Part shown: piece after piece, positions 1-14,505 of the stretch | Position numbering within the stretch: position 1 is the stretch's first letter | How the letters are laid out: the number at the start of each line of letters is the position of its first letter | NCBI GenBank assembly: GCA_027574665.1 | Contig: CM050656.1 | Span: forward strand, 14,459,501 to 14,523,500 | Length of the DNA: 64,000 bases | Source: Rhynochetos jubatus | Lineage: Eukaryota; Chordata; Aves; Eurypygiformes; Rhynochetidae | Direction of reading: 5' to 3' | The notes under the pieces: model-generated | Seen by the model: the letters and a program-made list of their open reading frames with translations, nothing else | Told to the model about the DNA's origin: nothing | The model's database searches: none | Position numbers and translations under genes: made by a program

Positions 1-339
1 TCTGCTCCAGGCACCTCCTCCCGCCTTTCTGTACTGACCTGGGTGTCTACCTGGGTGTCTGCCTGGGTGCATCTCACATCCCACTCCCCTCTCCTTCTAC
101 TAGTCTGTTTGCTTTCCCCTCTTAAATATGTTAATCACAGACATTCTAATTGGGTCATCTGTGGCCAGATGCAGGTTCAACATGGAGCCAGGGAAGGTTC
201 TAGCAGCATCTCACTGGAGCCAACCCTGTTGCCCCTCCCCTGCTACCAATACCCTGCCATACAAATGCAATACAATTTGAAACTTTTTTTGCTACCCAAA
301 AATCTACAGGTAGATAGTCACCCAAGGATGCACCTGGGA

Positions 340-402
340 ATTGAGAATCATAGAAAACAGAGCTCAAAAGGATATCAAGAAGTCACCAAATTCCCAAACT
401 GA
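340..402 (-). mobile_element. Possible CR1/L3 3' terminal fragment
   Basis: GAATCATAGAA followed by CTCAAAAGGATATCAAGAAGTCACC resembles the inverted 3' end of amniote CR1 elements (AATCATAGAAT...GGAAGGGACCTCAAGAGGTCATC). It is short and diverged, so this is tentative. Confidence 0.35.
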
Positions 403-455
403 CAGTTGTTTGTTGGTGTTTGGTTTGTTTTTTTTTTTTCTGGCTTGTTTTTGAA
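403..455. repeat. T/G-rich low-complexity tract
   Basis: TTGTTTGTTGGTGTTTGG followed by about 13 T and a further TTGTTTTTG. A/C-rich mirror versions occur at 9390-9440, 29040-29070 and 53260-53320. Confidence 0.7.
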
Positions 456-2008
456 GACCACCTATGGCATTTCTCAACAGTCCAGACAACGAACTGGCAA
501 AGTTTGTCCTACTGACTGGCCTGAATCTTCAAGTACGTTATTTTTTTTATTTACTGCAAAGATCTTAAACAGATGAGCAAGATTCATGGCTTGATCCTTA
601 TCTTTCAGCAACTGCTGTGCAAATCATCATTTTTGTACATGCAAACTTGCATGATCTACTTTACACGGCTTTTTATACATGAAAAAGGAACTTTTAAGAC
701 TACTTCATCTCGGCAGAGCCTCTGCATGTAACATCATTGCTAGTATAGGGATCCAGCTAGCTTGATCGAAGTTCAAATGACGTCAAACTCTTGCTTTGAA
801 CTGTATACTTGATCTTCTGTAAGGACTCAATATAACTGTTTTCTATCCAGAATTTTCCAAGGTCCCTGTTGTCTATTAAGTAACTTTCAGACCAAACTTG
901 TGAAAAGTTTCAAAAGCTTCCTTATCTAGACACTGTACTTATGAAACGGAGGGTAACACTTGCAATACTGATAATTCCATCTTTCCAAATAGATCTTTTA
1001 TCCCAAAGCACCCCAAAACTGTGAAAGAAAAAAATCAATGAAACCTTCTCAAAGAATATGACAGTCTGAATGGAGTTCTCCATTTTCTACATCGTGAGAC
1101 AGGAAGAGTTAAAGGCTTCCTGAAGTCCACTGGGATTTTGCTCCTGTTCTCAAGCAAAAGGTACTCATAACATGATGAATGACAGGAAAGAATTCTAACA
1201 GGGAGAGAAATAACAATTTATTTCAGAACAGGAACGATTAAGGAGCATGACAGGGAGAAGAAATATGATTTCAGAAAAGACGCCCAGGGATGAGTTTCAG
1301 AAAGGTGCATCTGCTTCCTGATGGTCAGTGTTCTCATAAAGTGTTTACAGAGATATGGTATAGATAAGTATGGTGTCATGTAAGCTAGGGCAGTGGCAAG
1401 ATTAGAGTACACCAAGCACTGTAAAGTGTTGCAGGAATATATTTCTGCAATATAACTAGTCACACCCCCCAGCATAACCCTGGAGCAGGACATTTCGCAA
1501 ATTTTAAGTCTCACATAATTTTAAATGTTACTCAGTTGACTCAGAGGTGCAAATTTCAACTCAGAACTGCAGCTTTCCTCAGGGGAATTTGGATCAACAG
1601 TATCAAATGGATTACACACATTATAACTAAAATGGAATGTAATTTAATGAGGAATCCAAGTATAAAAGCACTTTACCAACACGTGTCAACAATATTTATT
1701 CTATAACTTTGGTATTCTGAGAATACATCAGAGAAGGTCTGTGATTTGGATCTTAAAGAATGGCAAAGTAAAACCAAATTATTTTAAGTAGAATTAAGAT
1801 AGAGAAGAAAAAACATGGTGTTAATCCAAGTTCAAAAGCAAAACATGAGAATGAGAAATCCAATTTGGCATGTGGCATTGCAGAGACCAGGCCACAAGAC
1901 ACTTTACAAGTCTTGGTAGCAAGGTCCACTTCTTCAAATATCATTTGTGTGTGACTGTTTGGCTTTTTGTGTTCCCAGTTTGCTCGAAGACCCTGGTATT
2001 TCATGACC

Positions 2009-2027
2009 AAAAAAAAAAAAAAAAAAA
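2009..2027. repeat. Poly(A) tract, 19 nt
   Basis: Uninterrupted A run. No retrotransposed body was recognised immediately upstream. Confidence 0.9.
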
Positions 2028-2639
2028 GGAACACTACCCAATTTTAGCTGCCAAATAAACTTGGTCTTGGGAAAGTATTATAGGTCGTAGAAAACAATGT
2101 GTTGAGTTTGGAAAGCTCATGGGAAATCAGGAAGATGAGATGTGGGACACTGATGATTCACTGATGAGTTCATGCAAAGTAGAGGAATAACAGAGCTAAG
2201 GAGATAAAAGCTACAGGCTACATGCAAGAACATTTCTTTTGAAATTGTTTTCTAGGAGTTCAACTCTGGTCTTCAAAATACAGAAAATACAGCTAGTCCA
2301 AATTCAGGTAGTCCAAACAATCTATAAGCAATATTAAAATCACTCAAGCAGTGGTCATCAATAAATTCTTTACATCATGCCTAATTAACATTACTGGATT
2401 ATTGGTGTTTTTCCTCAATATTTAGGAAGTCTTTAAGGGGTTTAATGGTAACTATATTTCCTTAGGAGGCTTGCCTATTGAGAATGACTTTCAGATAAAT
2501 TGAGAAACCTTTAGAACATCGAAGAATAGCAGTAACTAAAATATTCATTCTAGTGTTTGCAATATAAAAGATTTATATTCATAAGGACCTTTCTTTTCAC
2601 TACTCCCATGGTCTAATGTAACACTGAGCAGGTCACGCT

Positions 2640-2720
2640 GGGGGATAATTTACTGGACCACATCCTGCTTCCATTGAAATTAATGGCATGCAAGACACTG
2701 ATGTAAGTAGGCCCAAGGTG
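2640..2720. repeat. Possible fragment of an old amniote repeat
   Basis: ACATCCTGCTTCCATTGAAATTAATGGCA followed by AAGTAGGCCC resembles a common amniote repeat with ATCCTGCTCCCATTGAAGTCAATGG. Similar hints occur at 6080-6115 (GGGCCTGATTCATCTTTGTC) and 24470-24545 (TTTACACCAGGTGAAGATCT). Each is too short for a firm call. Confidence 0.3.
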
Positions 2721-3423
2721 GTTCTCACTATGGAAAACTACTGGGTTAATAAGAAAGGCAGGTGAGGAAGAAGCTTTCAAGAAAAAAATAAAATAAAAGG
2801 AGTTTCATATACAGTTTGACTAGATGTGTTTAAATAATCTGCCTAATTTCACACAAAATATTTTACAAGATCAACAAAGGCAAAAATATCTTCTAGCTGT
2901 CTCTATAAACTATTTGATTTTTTTCTTCAGACCAACAGTTCAGTGTGAAGCCCAAGAGCTTAAAGTAACTTTCCAAATTTTACATATTATTTGATTCGTG
3001 ATTTAAAGGACATCAGGAAAAAGCAGCAGGATTTATAGATGGAAAAACATTTTGGGTTTTTTTGCATGGGATTTTTTGTTTGTTTTAAGAAAACTTTCTG
3101 CCTATACAGAGAGGATACTTTAAATAACAGCAAGTGTATTATCCACCTGCTTTGTTGCTACCTCCTTTAATTATGACATATGCATTCACTGCTGGCACAG
3201 ATACTGTCTGCAGTGTTCAATAAGTATTTCACGAATGCATATTCCTTTAAAGTTCTGTTTCTTTTTTTCCAGTGAATGATGAAAAATTTGGAGACAAGAT
3301 TAACCAAATGACAAGGTTAATTATTGTGTCCAAATGGTAATGCTGCATTGAAATCTGTTTGACACACAAGATATTTGCTGAATAGCTGAACTGTCTTGAG
3401 AAATAGCAGTTGGGAAGGGAGCA

Positions 3424-3494
3424 GGTTGTTGTTTATTTGGTGGGGTTTTTTTGGTTGGTGGTTTGTTTTGCCCCCCCCCCCCTTTTTTTTTTTT
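3424..3494. repeat. Low-complexity G/T tract leading into C12-T12
   Basis: A TTGGTTGGTGG-like G/T segment is followed by twelve C (3471-3482) and twelve T (3483-3494). The pure polypyrimidine run could form an intramolecular triplex; that is inference. Confidence 0.85.
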
Positions 3495-6280
3495 GACATG
3501 GCAGCTTTATGATATCTAGATTGCTCTAAAGTCTCATCATTAAAAATCACAATGTCAGGAAGTTTATAAATAGTTCCCTAGGAAATTTATGCTAAATAAC
3601 CCAAAATGGGTGGATACAGGAATGTGTATGTAGGTATGTATATGCATCTGCATATTGGTAGAATTCTTACATGATACAGGTATAAAATTAAATCAATTCT
3701 CTATTTTCACCTTAAAAATGCAGTTACTATGTATTTTACTGTGCATGTAATTATGGTTGGAGGACATCAGCTATCAGCTGCATGTAATAATTTCTCCACT
3801 AGTCTCTTGAAAAATGTATAAGGATCTTCAAAAGCAAAAAAATCTGAAAAGCTCATACGTCCCTTTCAGACTCCATTTTGAACTGAGGATGGTAATCCTG
3901 TATTAAAACTGCATGTGTTCATTAATATGAAAACACCATTGGTTTAGGATTGAGTAGCCCCACTAAGAAGTTTGGGCATTGATGGAAGTCTTCCCCTGTC
4001 ACAGAGGGCTATAAATTCGATTCAGTGTTTGAACAGTCACTCTTTTATACCAGGTAACATTGTTCATTGTTAAGTAAAATCCATATGAATTTTGTTTAGC
4101 ATTGACATAATACATTTCTGTATAAAAATCATTCAATTCCTTTGGAAACTTTAACACAGATTAATAGAAAAAAGGAAGAATGATTTGTGGATTTTAGGGC
4201 CATGATGCAGTTGAAAGGTAGAGAAATATGATAAGGTTTTAGGAGAAAATGATAAAGGAAATTGCTTCTATCACAATCCCTATACCCTTTCTAAAGTGCA
4301 AGTTTTACCCAGTCATATATCCCATTTTAATACTGTGTGGATAGAAAACTGTAACCTACAATAGGAAAACACCAGAGCAACTACAGCTACAAAATGACAT
4401 CATTAGTTAGTATTGTGTGACAAGCATGAGAAAATGCTTTGAATTATCAATTTTACATAAAAGATTTTTGTAATGCTGTTCACATATTTTACATGAAATC
4501 TGTTTAAATTTTGTAAATTTTCAAGCAAATTTTTTCTCCCTTCACTTCAAGTAACAGACAAGGTTGAAATCATCCAAGTTAAACAGAATGATTTGTGCAT
4601 TTTCAGTCCTCACCAGTCCAAGCAAAACAAGATTTTTGTAGAAGTGAAACTCTGTATATAGAATGTATTCTGGGCTCTCTGGCACTGAATTAAATTGATG
4701 TCAGTCAGTCTGATGACCTTTAATAATTGGCAAGTGACCTGACTGGAAAACTAGCAGTGCTGAACTTGGCATTTGGTCACTGGTGATAGCCACCCATGGT
4801 GGGATGGCCCATGGCTGCAGGAGCTTGCCACCTGGGAGCCCATCACATAGATGGGTGTGCCACGGAGCTGCACAACCTGTGAATTCAGCCCTTGCCTTTC
4901 ATGCTCCCAGCTCTTCTGCAGAAGAGTCAGAATTCCCAGTCTTGGACCAGAATCTGCCAGTTAGACCTACATCTCCCAGCCCTTTATACTGGGGACTTTC
5001 TGCAGACAAAGCACTCGATGCTCCTGCACTTCTGCTTCTTGTATGGGGCCACACCCTGGCTCCCCACAAAGGGTAATCTGTGCTGTGGCGCTTTGCAGGC
5101 TCTGACCTGAATAACCAGCCAGGCTGGTTAGAAGGTCAAAAGGCTTCCCAGGGCAGCAGAAATCTGGCTGTTGCAGGTGACCCTTTTGACACTTTGACAC
5201 CTGAATTTTCCCAAAAAGTCACACCTGAACAAGGATAGGCATGACTGTCATTTTTGTAAGTAATGAATGTTTGATGTTACTAAGGACCATAAACATGTCG
5301 TACTGAGGCCACTACTGTAGACTACAGTACATGCACATTCTATTCAGTGCATTCCCCAGAGGGCATAAAAAGAAACAATTAAAACATCAACAATTAATTT
5401 TGCCCAAATCCAGGCCCTTTGAAACCAGGATTGGAGGCCTCTGGGGCATACCTGTCTATCAAGAACAGCAGGGGCAGCACAGATCTGGGGAGCAGTATTG
5501 GACACAGCAGACTGAGAAGTGGACAGCACTGGGTAGGAAGGAAATGCAGTCGGAGCAGCTGGGGAATACATTGATTCATTGCATCCGGCTGTTCTCTTTC
5601 GGCAGCAGCCTCTGCTGCTAAAGCTGCTATGGAGCCCCTGGGGGAAACTAAAACTACCCTTCCCTAGTGTAACCCTCATGGGAGAGCAGTACTTGAAGTG
5701 CCTCACTTAACCCCTCAAAAGCAAGGAAATGAAAGGCTTCCTGTAAAACAAATTCCAGTGCTACTCACCCTGCTGTGCTTAGCTTGTCTGAAGGTCTCAG
5801 AACAGTGGGTGATCTTACATACATTACTTCTGTGCTGCAGGACTGTGCATCTATAGCCATCACATCCCAAGTTAAGAACAGTGATACCATTAACAACCTT
5901 GCCTTCCCTACCTTGTGATGTGTTTCCATTAATGGTAATTTAACACAATTTGTTTATGATTCTCCAAAGATTCAGCATTCAAGTTTGGTCTAAATCAGCA
6001 TGAAAGAGCAGATGCTTAGAAAAACCACTTGAGACTGCAGAACTGGGCTGGAAATCTCATTTAAATATGAATTGCTTTCATAATGGGCCTGATTCATCTT
6101 TGTCCTACACTGGGGCAGGGGACCATGCAGTTGCTGCATAGACAGAGCTTGCAGTGGCAAGATTTCCTTGCTAAAGTTTCATAACGCTCTACCTCCTTGC
6201 AAAAGCTCTTTGTAACACCTCCTCAGGATGCTTTTATAGTTTGCCAGGAGTTTAACCGGTTTGTACTTGATGGCTCTGCG

Positions 6281-6381
6281 ATAGCCTGTGAAGAATGTCA
6301 GAGAAAATATTTGTTTGCTGAACTAAGGACTACTAGGAGTCCAGCTAACAAATATTCTCTCTGACATTCTTCACAGGCTAT
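6281..6381. repeat. Long inverted repeat (43-nt arms, short loop)
   Basis: The left arm 6281-6323 and the reverse complement of the right arm 6339-6381 match at 40 of 43 positions; both outer ends read ATAGCCTGTG in hairpin orientation. The spacer is 15 nt (6324-6338). Outside the arms, TCTGCG on the left and the complement of GCAGAG on the right suggest a little more pairing after a short bulge. The structure could be a palindromic MITE, a local inverted duplication, or a transcribed hairpin resembling a microRNA precursor. No terminal target-site duplication was clear. Confidence 0.85.
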
Positions 6382-9300
6382 GTGTATATGCAGAGATTAC
6401 TTAGGATGAGCAGTTCTTATGTGTCTGGCTGAAAGAGTTTCACAACAAAAAAAAATTTCCCTGTAGCCCTAGTTTAAGGAACAGGGGAGAACAGCCTAAA
6501 AGAAGAAGGAAAGGCATGTCCCTACATGTTCAAAACACACTCAGGTTGAGTTTCAGAGAATGGGCAAGGTTTGGATAGGTTAATATATTATCTAAACTGC
6601 TTCACTCATCTCTTGCTGGTGTTTTCAGACATTACAAATTAAACATGAAAAACATTTATTATTGGGTAAGTGCCACTGGTGAAACTGTCATTTGTTCAGC
6701 CACACAGAACAACCTGCCTTTTCAACACTTGTGGAGTATCAAGAAAAAGGGAATCTGTAATTTGTGTTCACTCATATGTGAAGAATGGGGGGAAATATTT
6801 AAGTGCTACTCCTTGACTAGAAACAAAACATTTGAACAGACAAGCATCTGCAGTAATTTAAGAATAAAAAGGAACAGGGTACTCAAATTAGTGAAACAGA
6901 GGGAAAGGGGGGAATAAACAGTGTTTGAGTAGCCCTGTCCTGCCTTTTCCCCAGCACTGCTTTCCCTGGAGAGCAGGAGTCTAGGTGCACCACAGACAGC
7001 AGCAACAAGTCCCCCCAGAGGAGGCCTTAGAGCTGCACTGACCAATGGCAACTCATCAAGGAAGCCTCAGAGTTCTATGGCTGCAGGTGGAGAGCTTTAG
7101 TTTGGTTGTCCAATTCCCAAATTAGTTTTTTATTGTCTGTCTGACACCCCTTCTGTGACTGCATCATGAGGGGAAAAAGTGAGCACTATGAAGATTCACT
7201 CCTTTTAAAGGTCAAACTCAGAGGTGGTAAGGCATCCCCTGCTGATGTGGTGAGCAGGGTCTCAGGGCACTGTCAGTGGTGAGGGTGAAGAGCACAACCC
7301 ACATTACAGCTCAGGCACAAGGGGCTGGGAGCTGCCACTCACTCTTCAGGGAAGCAGACCGTGACCTCCTTGCACCTGGGCACTCCAACCCCACCTTCTG
7401 CCTTCCTCCCAGGAACATGGCATTAATTCACCAGCTGAGCACCTGGCCAAATGAGCTGTTAAAATGCAAAGCTAAAGGAGAGGGACCGCAGCAGAGTCAT
7501 GTCAGAGACAGTGAGGAGTCACAAGTAAAATGGAAAGTATCAGAGATAAAGATGGTCTCCTGGAGTCCTCAAACTGGCTTTGGATGTGAGGAGTGATGAC
7601 CAAATAAATTTTATGGAAAACTGGATTACAGACACTGAATAGCAGGGGATAAAACAATAATCCCATTTTCAGTTCTAGTCACATGCAGCTCTGGGAGAGC
7701 CATACCATGAACTCAAACAGCCCAAAGGCTCCTGCCTGACAGGGTGCGAATGAGTAAGACTTCACCACTCAAATATAAACATTTTGGTCCCAAGCAAGAG
7801 ATAAGACAGAAGGAAAACAGTTTAGAAAACAGTTTGGTTAAGGGGGACAAAAAACTTCCAGGAAGCACTTTTCTAAATTTCAAAACAAACAGAAAACCTC
7901 GAAAAATATTTATTCAGAAAACACAGCTGGGAAATGCATCACCACTTATATATAAAAACCATTGGGGCACCACCATGGTACGGGTAAGCATGTTGTGAAA
8001 AAGGGGTGAGAGACAACACAGCTTGCATAAGGCAGAGGAAAATTAAGCATTATCTGATGCAGCAAAGGCTGTGATAAGAAATAATGCTGTTCTCTGTCAT
8101 GATATGGACTTATCCTTCAGCCATACAGGACTAAGTCCTGAGGTCTTGAATGACCCCTAGCAACAGCAGGAATGTGTTCCCACCGTGCTAGGGCAGCCAG
8201 GACTGGAAGCACCCAGATGCCTGCAGAGTGTTGCCACTGTGCTGCTCTGGGAGCACTTCACAGAGGGCAACAGGCAGTTTCAAATATTGAATGTTGGTGA
8301 CACTGTGAGGATCATGAGTTCATTGCACAGATGGCACATGGTGGTGGACAGAAATGAGGAAGCATGTGGTGTTCTAGTGATTTATGAGGTAACTATTCAG
8401 GCACAGAATTAATTGTACGTTAAAGGTACATTTAATTGGACTTGATAGGAATCATTGACCATCATTTTATTTGGGGTGCTTCACATTACACATTCGGGAG
8501 CCAGAAATTAAGATCCAGTTGCTAAATTACTCCCTAGAGTGTGTAGACAGGTGTGTTTGAACTAAAGGTCAAGCTCAGGTGTCTCCTAGCTAATCCTGAA
8601 GAAGGCTTTCACCCAGGTGATCTGCTCTGTCACACCTTCTTTTGGCAGGCTCTGGAATAGCTGGAGGGTTTCTGCGTTTATTTCGCAGTCAACAGAACAG
8701 CGTGTTCATCTTTGGGTTAAGTGTGTGAAAAGTCTGTTTCATTAACAGAGCCTGATCTCAAGCATGCTAAAGTCCAAGGAGTGGCTCCCATTAACCTACA
8801 CCTTTGTTTTTATAGAAGCAAACGAGCAAAATATGCCCAGAGCAGAAGTCAGGAATGAAGACCACATTGCTCTTCCTGTCCTTATCCCACACAGATCTAA
8901 TTATCAAGATCCAGCCTCAACACCCCACCAGGCACCCTGTGTCAACTTGCTATTCACCAATTAGACAGAATGTAATTGAGACACATCATCAGTTTCTTGG
9001 TTTGCCTCCCTCCAGACCACAAAGTGCAGCTGAATGGGAATATGCTGGTTTTGAGCTGTCAGCAGTGTGCAGGTGCGAATGTTTCTCAGGGCTACCAGCA
9101 GAAGGGCTTAAAAAACTTCCCTAATATTATATTACATCATTCTCCATCTAGCTTTCAAGTTTGTTGGTAGTTTGCTTGTTTTCAGTGAAAGTCACCCCTC
9201 AACTGTGAAGCAAAACAGCATACACCCAACCAGAGTATTTTTGCTTAAAGAATAGTGAGTAATACAGAGGTTACTAACCACATCCCTTACCAAAAGGGAT

Positions 9301-9389
9301 TTGCCAGTGAGTAGCTATGTCCCTTGCAGAACTGAATGGTAAGCTCAAGCAGAACTTCTGTTTCAGCACTGCAACGAGAACTGTATTGC

Positions 9390-9442
9390 ATTTTAAAAAC
9401 AAACCAAAAACAAACCAACAAAAAACCCCACAAAACCCAAAT
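9390..9442. repeat. A/C-rich low-complexity tract
   Basis: AAAAACAAACC-type units repeated irregularly, ending in CCCCACAAAACCC. Confidence 0.7.
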
Positions 9443-11572
9443 GACCTGTAGCCAGACAATATGTGCATTGTAATTTCTTTCAGACTTCCCACTGCATTTT
9501 CCATGTACCACAATGCTGATGTAGAACTGGCACATTGAAAGCAGATATATCAGAATGTAAGGCTGAAACCTTGATTACATTGTTTAATGTTTTCTTCAGT
9601 TTATATAAATAAATGACAATTTCTGCTGTGAACACATTCTACCCATACTCCAGTAGCCACTATATAATAGCATTCAGGAAAATAAGACTCAAAGTTGTCA
9701 TTCAGTTCCTAATGCACCTGGTTGTTATTTCCAACACTCATTTCTGAAAACTGTTTGCAGAACTTTCTGAACCAAAATACAGAAAACTCAGTATGACACA
9801 TTCCAGTATTTGTCTAAATCCAAACTTCTTTTTGCATATTACAGCAGAAACTTTAAACTGTCCTCATGTAGAAGAAATAGTTCTCCTGTAGCTGTAAAGA
9901 GATTGCACACTATCGTGCACCAAAACTTGGAATGCATCTGAACTGTATCCACCAGTTGTTAAATGCACCTAAGACAGGCAGTATAACCATATCAGGATTA
10001 CTCTGTCCATATCTAATCCCTAACAGCTATGAGACACAGGTCCCCTGTGGCCAGTTACACAAGGGGCATCACTTGGAGGTTTTGATCTCTCTGTCTTCTT
10101 CAAGGTTGCCCCATCTAACAGCAAGTGAAGCACAAGGCTGGAAGACAGGATAAATACGAGTTCCTACCTCTCACATGACCAGACTACCTTCCTAGCCCTG
10201 GGGAGGCAAATTCTATCAGCCTACTTTTACCACTTCAGCAGCATTTTTGGAAGGGAAAAACTCTACCAAAAAGGTTTTGCTAAATCACAATATAACAGGA
10301 TTTAAAAACTTTAGTAGGAAGCCTTTATTTTGGCAAAAAGGACAGGTCTATGTGGAAAAAGGAAATCTGGGCTTATCAGTTTTAGTAGAAGTCCCTCTCC
10401 ATATTTTTGAATCTGCTACTTAAAAATAGGTGGTACATTATGAAATGCAGGTGCCATTGTACTACATTTTCTTCAATTATTTTTTTCAAAGGACAAAATG
10501 TATTTGGTGCAACATATCGGAAACAGTATTAAAAACATTTCTTAGGTTTAGCTTTGAGGTCAGTATTATGTTCCATTTTGGATGTAAAAAGTAGAATACC
10601 ATAAGAGATATGGTAAAATTGCTTTCAAAGAACTAATAGCTCAAATAACATGGAAGGCCATAAAACAGTGACTACAAGAGAACCTTTTTTTTCCCTTTCC
10701 CATTGTAGAATAGCATTTATTGATTTCTGAAACCACAGGCTAATTATGCTCTCACTGGACAAAGCACTTTAAAAGAGTCTAGTCTGGGCATCAGAGACAC
10801 TGAGTTCATGATGTCCTTTTGTCAAGCCCAAGTTACAGTACTCAAGACAATAGTAGCTTGATGAAATTTGATTGCCAGTACTATTCAGGAGGTTAGATGA
10901 GGTGACCTAATGCTAGTCTATGAGATGCATGGACCTATATTGCTCTAACTTGATATTAAGGTTAGGTCATTAGAAGACGATAACACCAATTAAAAGAAAA
11001 ATCAATTTGCTAAAGTCAATACTGTTCCATTCTTGAAAAAAAAAAAAATTACATGTGAACTACGCATCTTCTACAGTGGCCCACATAGCTTTCATGTGGC
11101 TTGGTGGCAGCATGGTTTTTTACATTATCTCTGTTTCTAAGTTATCCTATTTAAATGCTCTGGAATTCAATAGCTTCACTACTGGATAACAGACTAATTC
11201 ACAAAAGGAAATAATTTTAATCCATAACTGAGAAAAGCCATTAATTACTGGAAAGCATCCAGTCTCCAAACTTGAAGATATCAAATATGGTCTGGCAAGG
11301 AGGAGACAATTAGACTGAGGAATTTTACCCTGAGGGAAAACATGCCAGCATTACTTCAGCTAGACTAATGACTTCAACAAGAAGCACTGAAGTATTTCCA
11401 GCTACTGTCAATGCTGTAAGTATTTAACTCCATGGTGAAAATGTCTCAACTACTGACAGTCATATTCTCAGAGAGTGACCCCCAACAGTTCAGTTCTGAA
11501 AATGAAAGTCACTGTAAAATTATACAGGGTTTAATGTGTCATGGTGTTCCCCTTGTGTTCCTCCCATCCTTC

Positions 11573-11598
11573 CACCCCCCCCCCCCCCATCCCCCCTT
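11573..11598. repeat. Poly(C) tract
   Basis: Fourteen C (11575-11588), then AT and six more C, in a pyrimidine-rich surrounding. Confidence 0.85.
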
Positions 11599-14424
11599 CT
11601 TCTGATGGGAATTAAAGCTAAATATACTGATGCACATGGAATTAGAGGTTATAAAACTCAGGGGAAGTTAGATCTATGGTACTTCTCAGGCTCAGATAAA
11701 GGATTGCAGATTTTTGGGCAATCACAGACATTTTCCCATATAATAGCCAAATATCATCTTAGTGGAATTCACTCATTTGACAATTATATATCCCTCCTCC
11801 TTTCTGGAACAACCTATTCCGAAAAACAGACTGCTCTTTCATCTCTGCAGTTTTGAGATTACTGAGCCCATGGTCTCTTCATGCCAAATAGTCTTGCTAG
11901 AAAGAAAGGTCCAGAAAGAGCTAAGGAATGCAATCTGGAAATCTTTAGCTCCCCATCAAATGGCAGAACGAGTTAACCCACTCAGGTCTCCTAATGAATT
12001 TTGAATGTGAGAGGAAGTATATAGCACCCCAATTCAACCTAAAGTGACTTTTCCCTCGCTGATTACACCAACAACTGTGCACTTCAATAGTTATTACATA
12101 CTAGGTTGAAATATTCTGTGTATTCATAATCACTCATCTACACAACTTTGTCATTTTCTAGTGAGGGCATTTGTTCTTAGATACAGGACCTTAGGACTTT
12201 ATTATCCCAAAGATATGAAACATACTTAGTAGGCAAAAATATAAAAGTTCCGTTAAAAGCATATCTATAGTTTGGACAGAAGTAGTACTTACAACGAGGA
12301 ATAATTTTAAAATGTGGCACCAGTCAGGGCTGAAAACACTTTCAAGTTTGCCTACCATAATACAACCTGCCACATAAAGTGTTATTATGTGCCTTTTATG
12401 CCTGGGAGTACTGACAGGTGGGAGGGTGTAGCTGTGTTGTATAAACACTGTGTATCTTTCGGCAACTGGAGGTACGCCTGTATGCCACACTGGAGAGCTG
12501 CACAGAGCTCGGAGGCAGGTTGTACCACAAGCAACGGTGCTGTGTTAGTGCTGCTCTCTAGCCACGCTAATTAGCCCTTTAAAGACAGTCTCTATTAGCC
12601 TGGATGTAGCACTGTGCTGCACAGCCCCGCTGTTTGCTATTGCTTGACTTGGTTTATCTAGTACCGCGCTGTGTCAGCTCAGCAGACACTTGGACACAAA
12701 GACCCAGTTACAAAACAGAGAAAACATTGCTGCCACTGATTCAAGTGAGGGGTATAATTTACATACCAAGAAGGCAGAAGCCACAGAAAAGGAGAATTGT
12801 CATAAGGCACTGAATGAATCTATGTAAAATGTAACAGATTTCAACAGACTGCCATGCTGGGGCACTGTAGAAACCTCCACTAGTATTTTTCTAAGTATTA
12901 CTTAGCTGCAAAGTTCTCAGTTGGAAATGCTAAAGACTTGTTTCCCAAGCAAATCTCAAAACTTAATTCCCTTCATTTAATGAAATAAATCTCTTAAACT
13001 AAGTGCCTAAACATCTTGATTCTCAAATAGACAGAATCTGCAGAAGCATTGGGCAGATTTCTATGGCATGTTAAGTACCCCTGGACCATTTTTTAGATAT
13101 GTGGAGAAGTGCTGCAAGCTTCTTTGAGAGCATTGGACAAGAAACTGGTTTAGCAAAGAGCAACAGTAAAGACTGTTACTTTATTTTTAATCCAGGAAAA
13201 CTATTACATCACGTATCAAATGTTTTGTTCATTAAAATGTCAATGCCTTTTGTCCTCTATGGCTGTCTCTGCATGTACCAGCACAGGCAGTTCTATAGGA
13301 TATCCTCAGTTTTGCTCCAAAAGTCCCAGCTCAGTCAATGTACTGAAGATCCCAGAAAAGTTTGTTGGGAAATGTTCTCTGTGCTTAGATTCTTTGCAGA
13401 CTATGTTACAGTAAGCATTAAACACTTTTGTTTAGTCAGTCAAGTGGAATAAGTTTACATATTAAATCTAAATACAGACTATGCACAGGGAAAAGTAGTG
13501 TTTAAAATCCAGTATTTTCATATTTAACAACTTGAGCATTTGAAAATAAATGTATTAGAGCTTAAATTCTTATTCCAGCTGCCTTGGCTCCAGATCAGGC
13601 ACCATAAAGTCAATCTCAAGGATCTCCTCCAGCAACCCACTGAAAGATCTAGGATAGGGGACAGCTGGAGCCAGGGAAAAGGACATGGTGGGGACGGAAC
13701 AAAAATACACACTTGCAAAAAGGATAATGCCATGCTTTGGAAAGACTGTCATTTTACAGAGGGATGACTGTTGTTCAGAGGAGGCCTTACCAGTCCTCAA
13801 ATCCACCCGGGAATTTAAGGAAAGGGTATTCCTTTTCTCTTAACTGGTGACATCCATGTTACATTTGTTAGAGGTAAGTGACAGAGTCACCCTGTGAGTT
13901 AAAAAATTTTCTTGCTTTCCTGGGCCTTAAGTGAGTCCACTTTTAGGTCATTAAACTGCCAGATAATAATGGGTTTCTTGAAGAGCAACGAATTTCTTTA
14001 GAACTTCATTTGGTGCCTATTTTAGCCAAAGGCTGCACTGTTGTGTTATTTTATGTTTAAACATACCCTGCTCTGACAAGGCACTGAAGTCTTTAAAATC
14101 TTCTCAGCTTTTTTGCAGACAGTCCTTTCATCTCAGTGCCAGAAAAGGTCAACACAAGAACTTCAGAATTGCTTGTTTACATCCAACATACAATACAAAT
14201 AAATGAATGTGGCAAGGACAACTCAGGCAGATTAAATGAGGCCAAGTTTTCCGAGTTCTACTTAAAATGTTTCTGTTTTTGCCAACCATCATGCAAGCGA
14301 TGTCATCGTCAAATCCAGTGAAATTCACTATTGAAGTGCTTTCCCCCTCAAAATGTTTCATCAATCATAGCCCAGAAGGGCTCTGTCGTAGGATAATTGC
14401 AACTTGGCGTACCAACAAAGAGCA

Positions 14425-14505
14425 TCCAAATGTCCTCAGCTTCCTTATCTATACAATGGGCAGGCATGACAGCCATTTTATTAGCTGAGATATTGTTACC
14501 CCCCA
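14425..14505 (+). mobile_element. MIR-like SINE remnant
   Basis: CTCAGCTTCCTTATCTATACAATGGG at 14435 onward resembles the MIR/CORE-SINE 3' half, which carries CTCAGTTTCCTCATCTGTAAAATGGG. Only a short part is alignable by eye. Confidence 0.45.
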
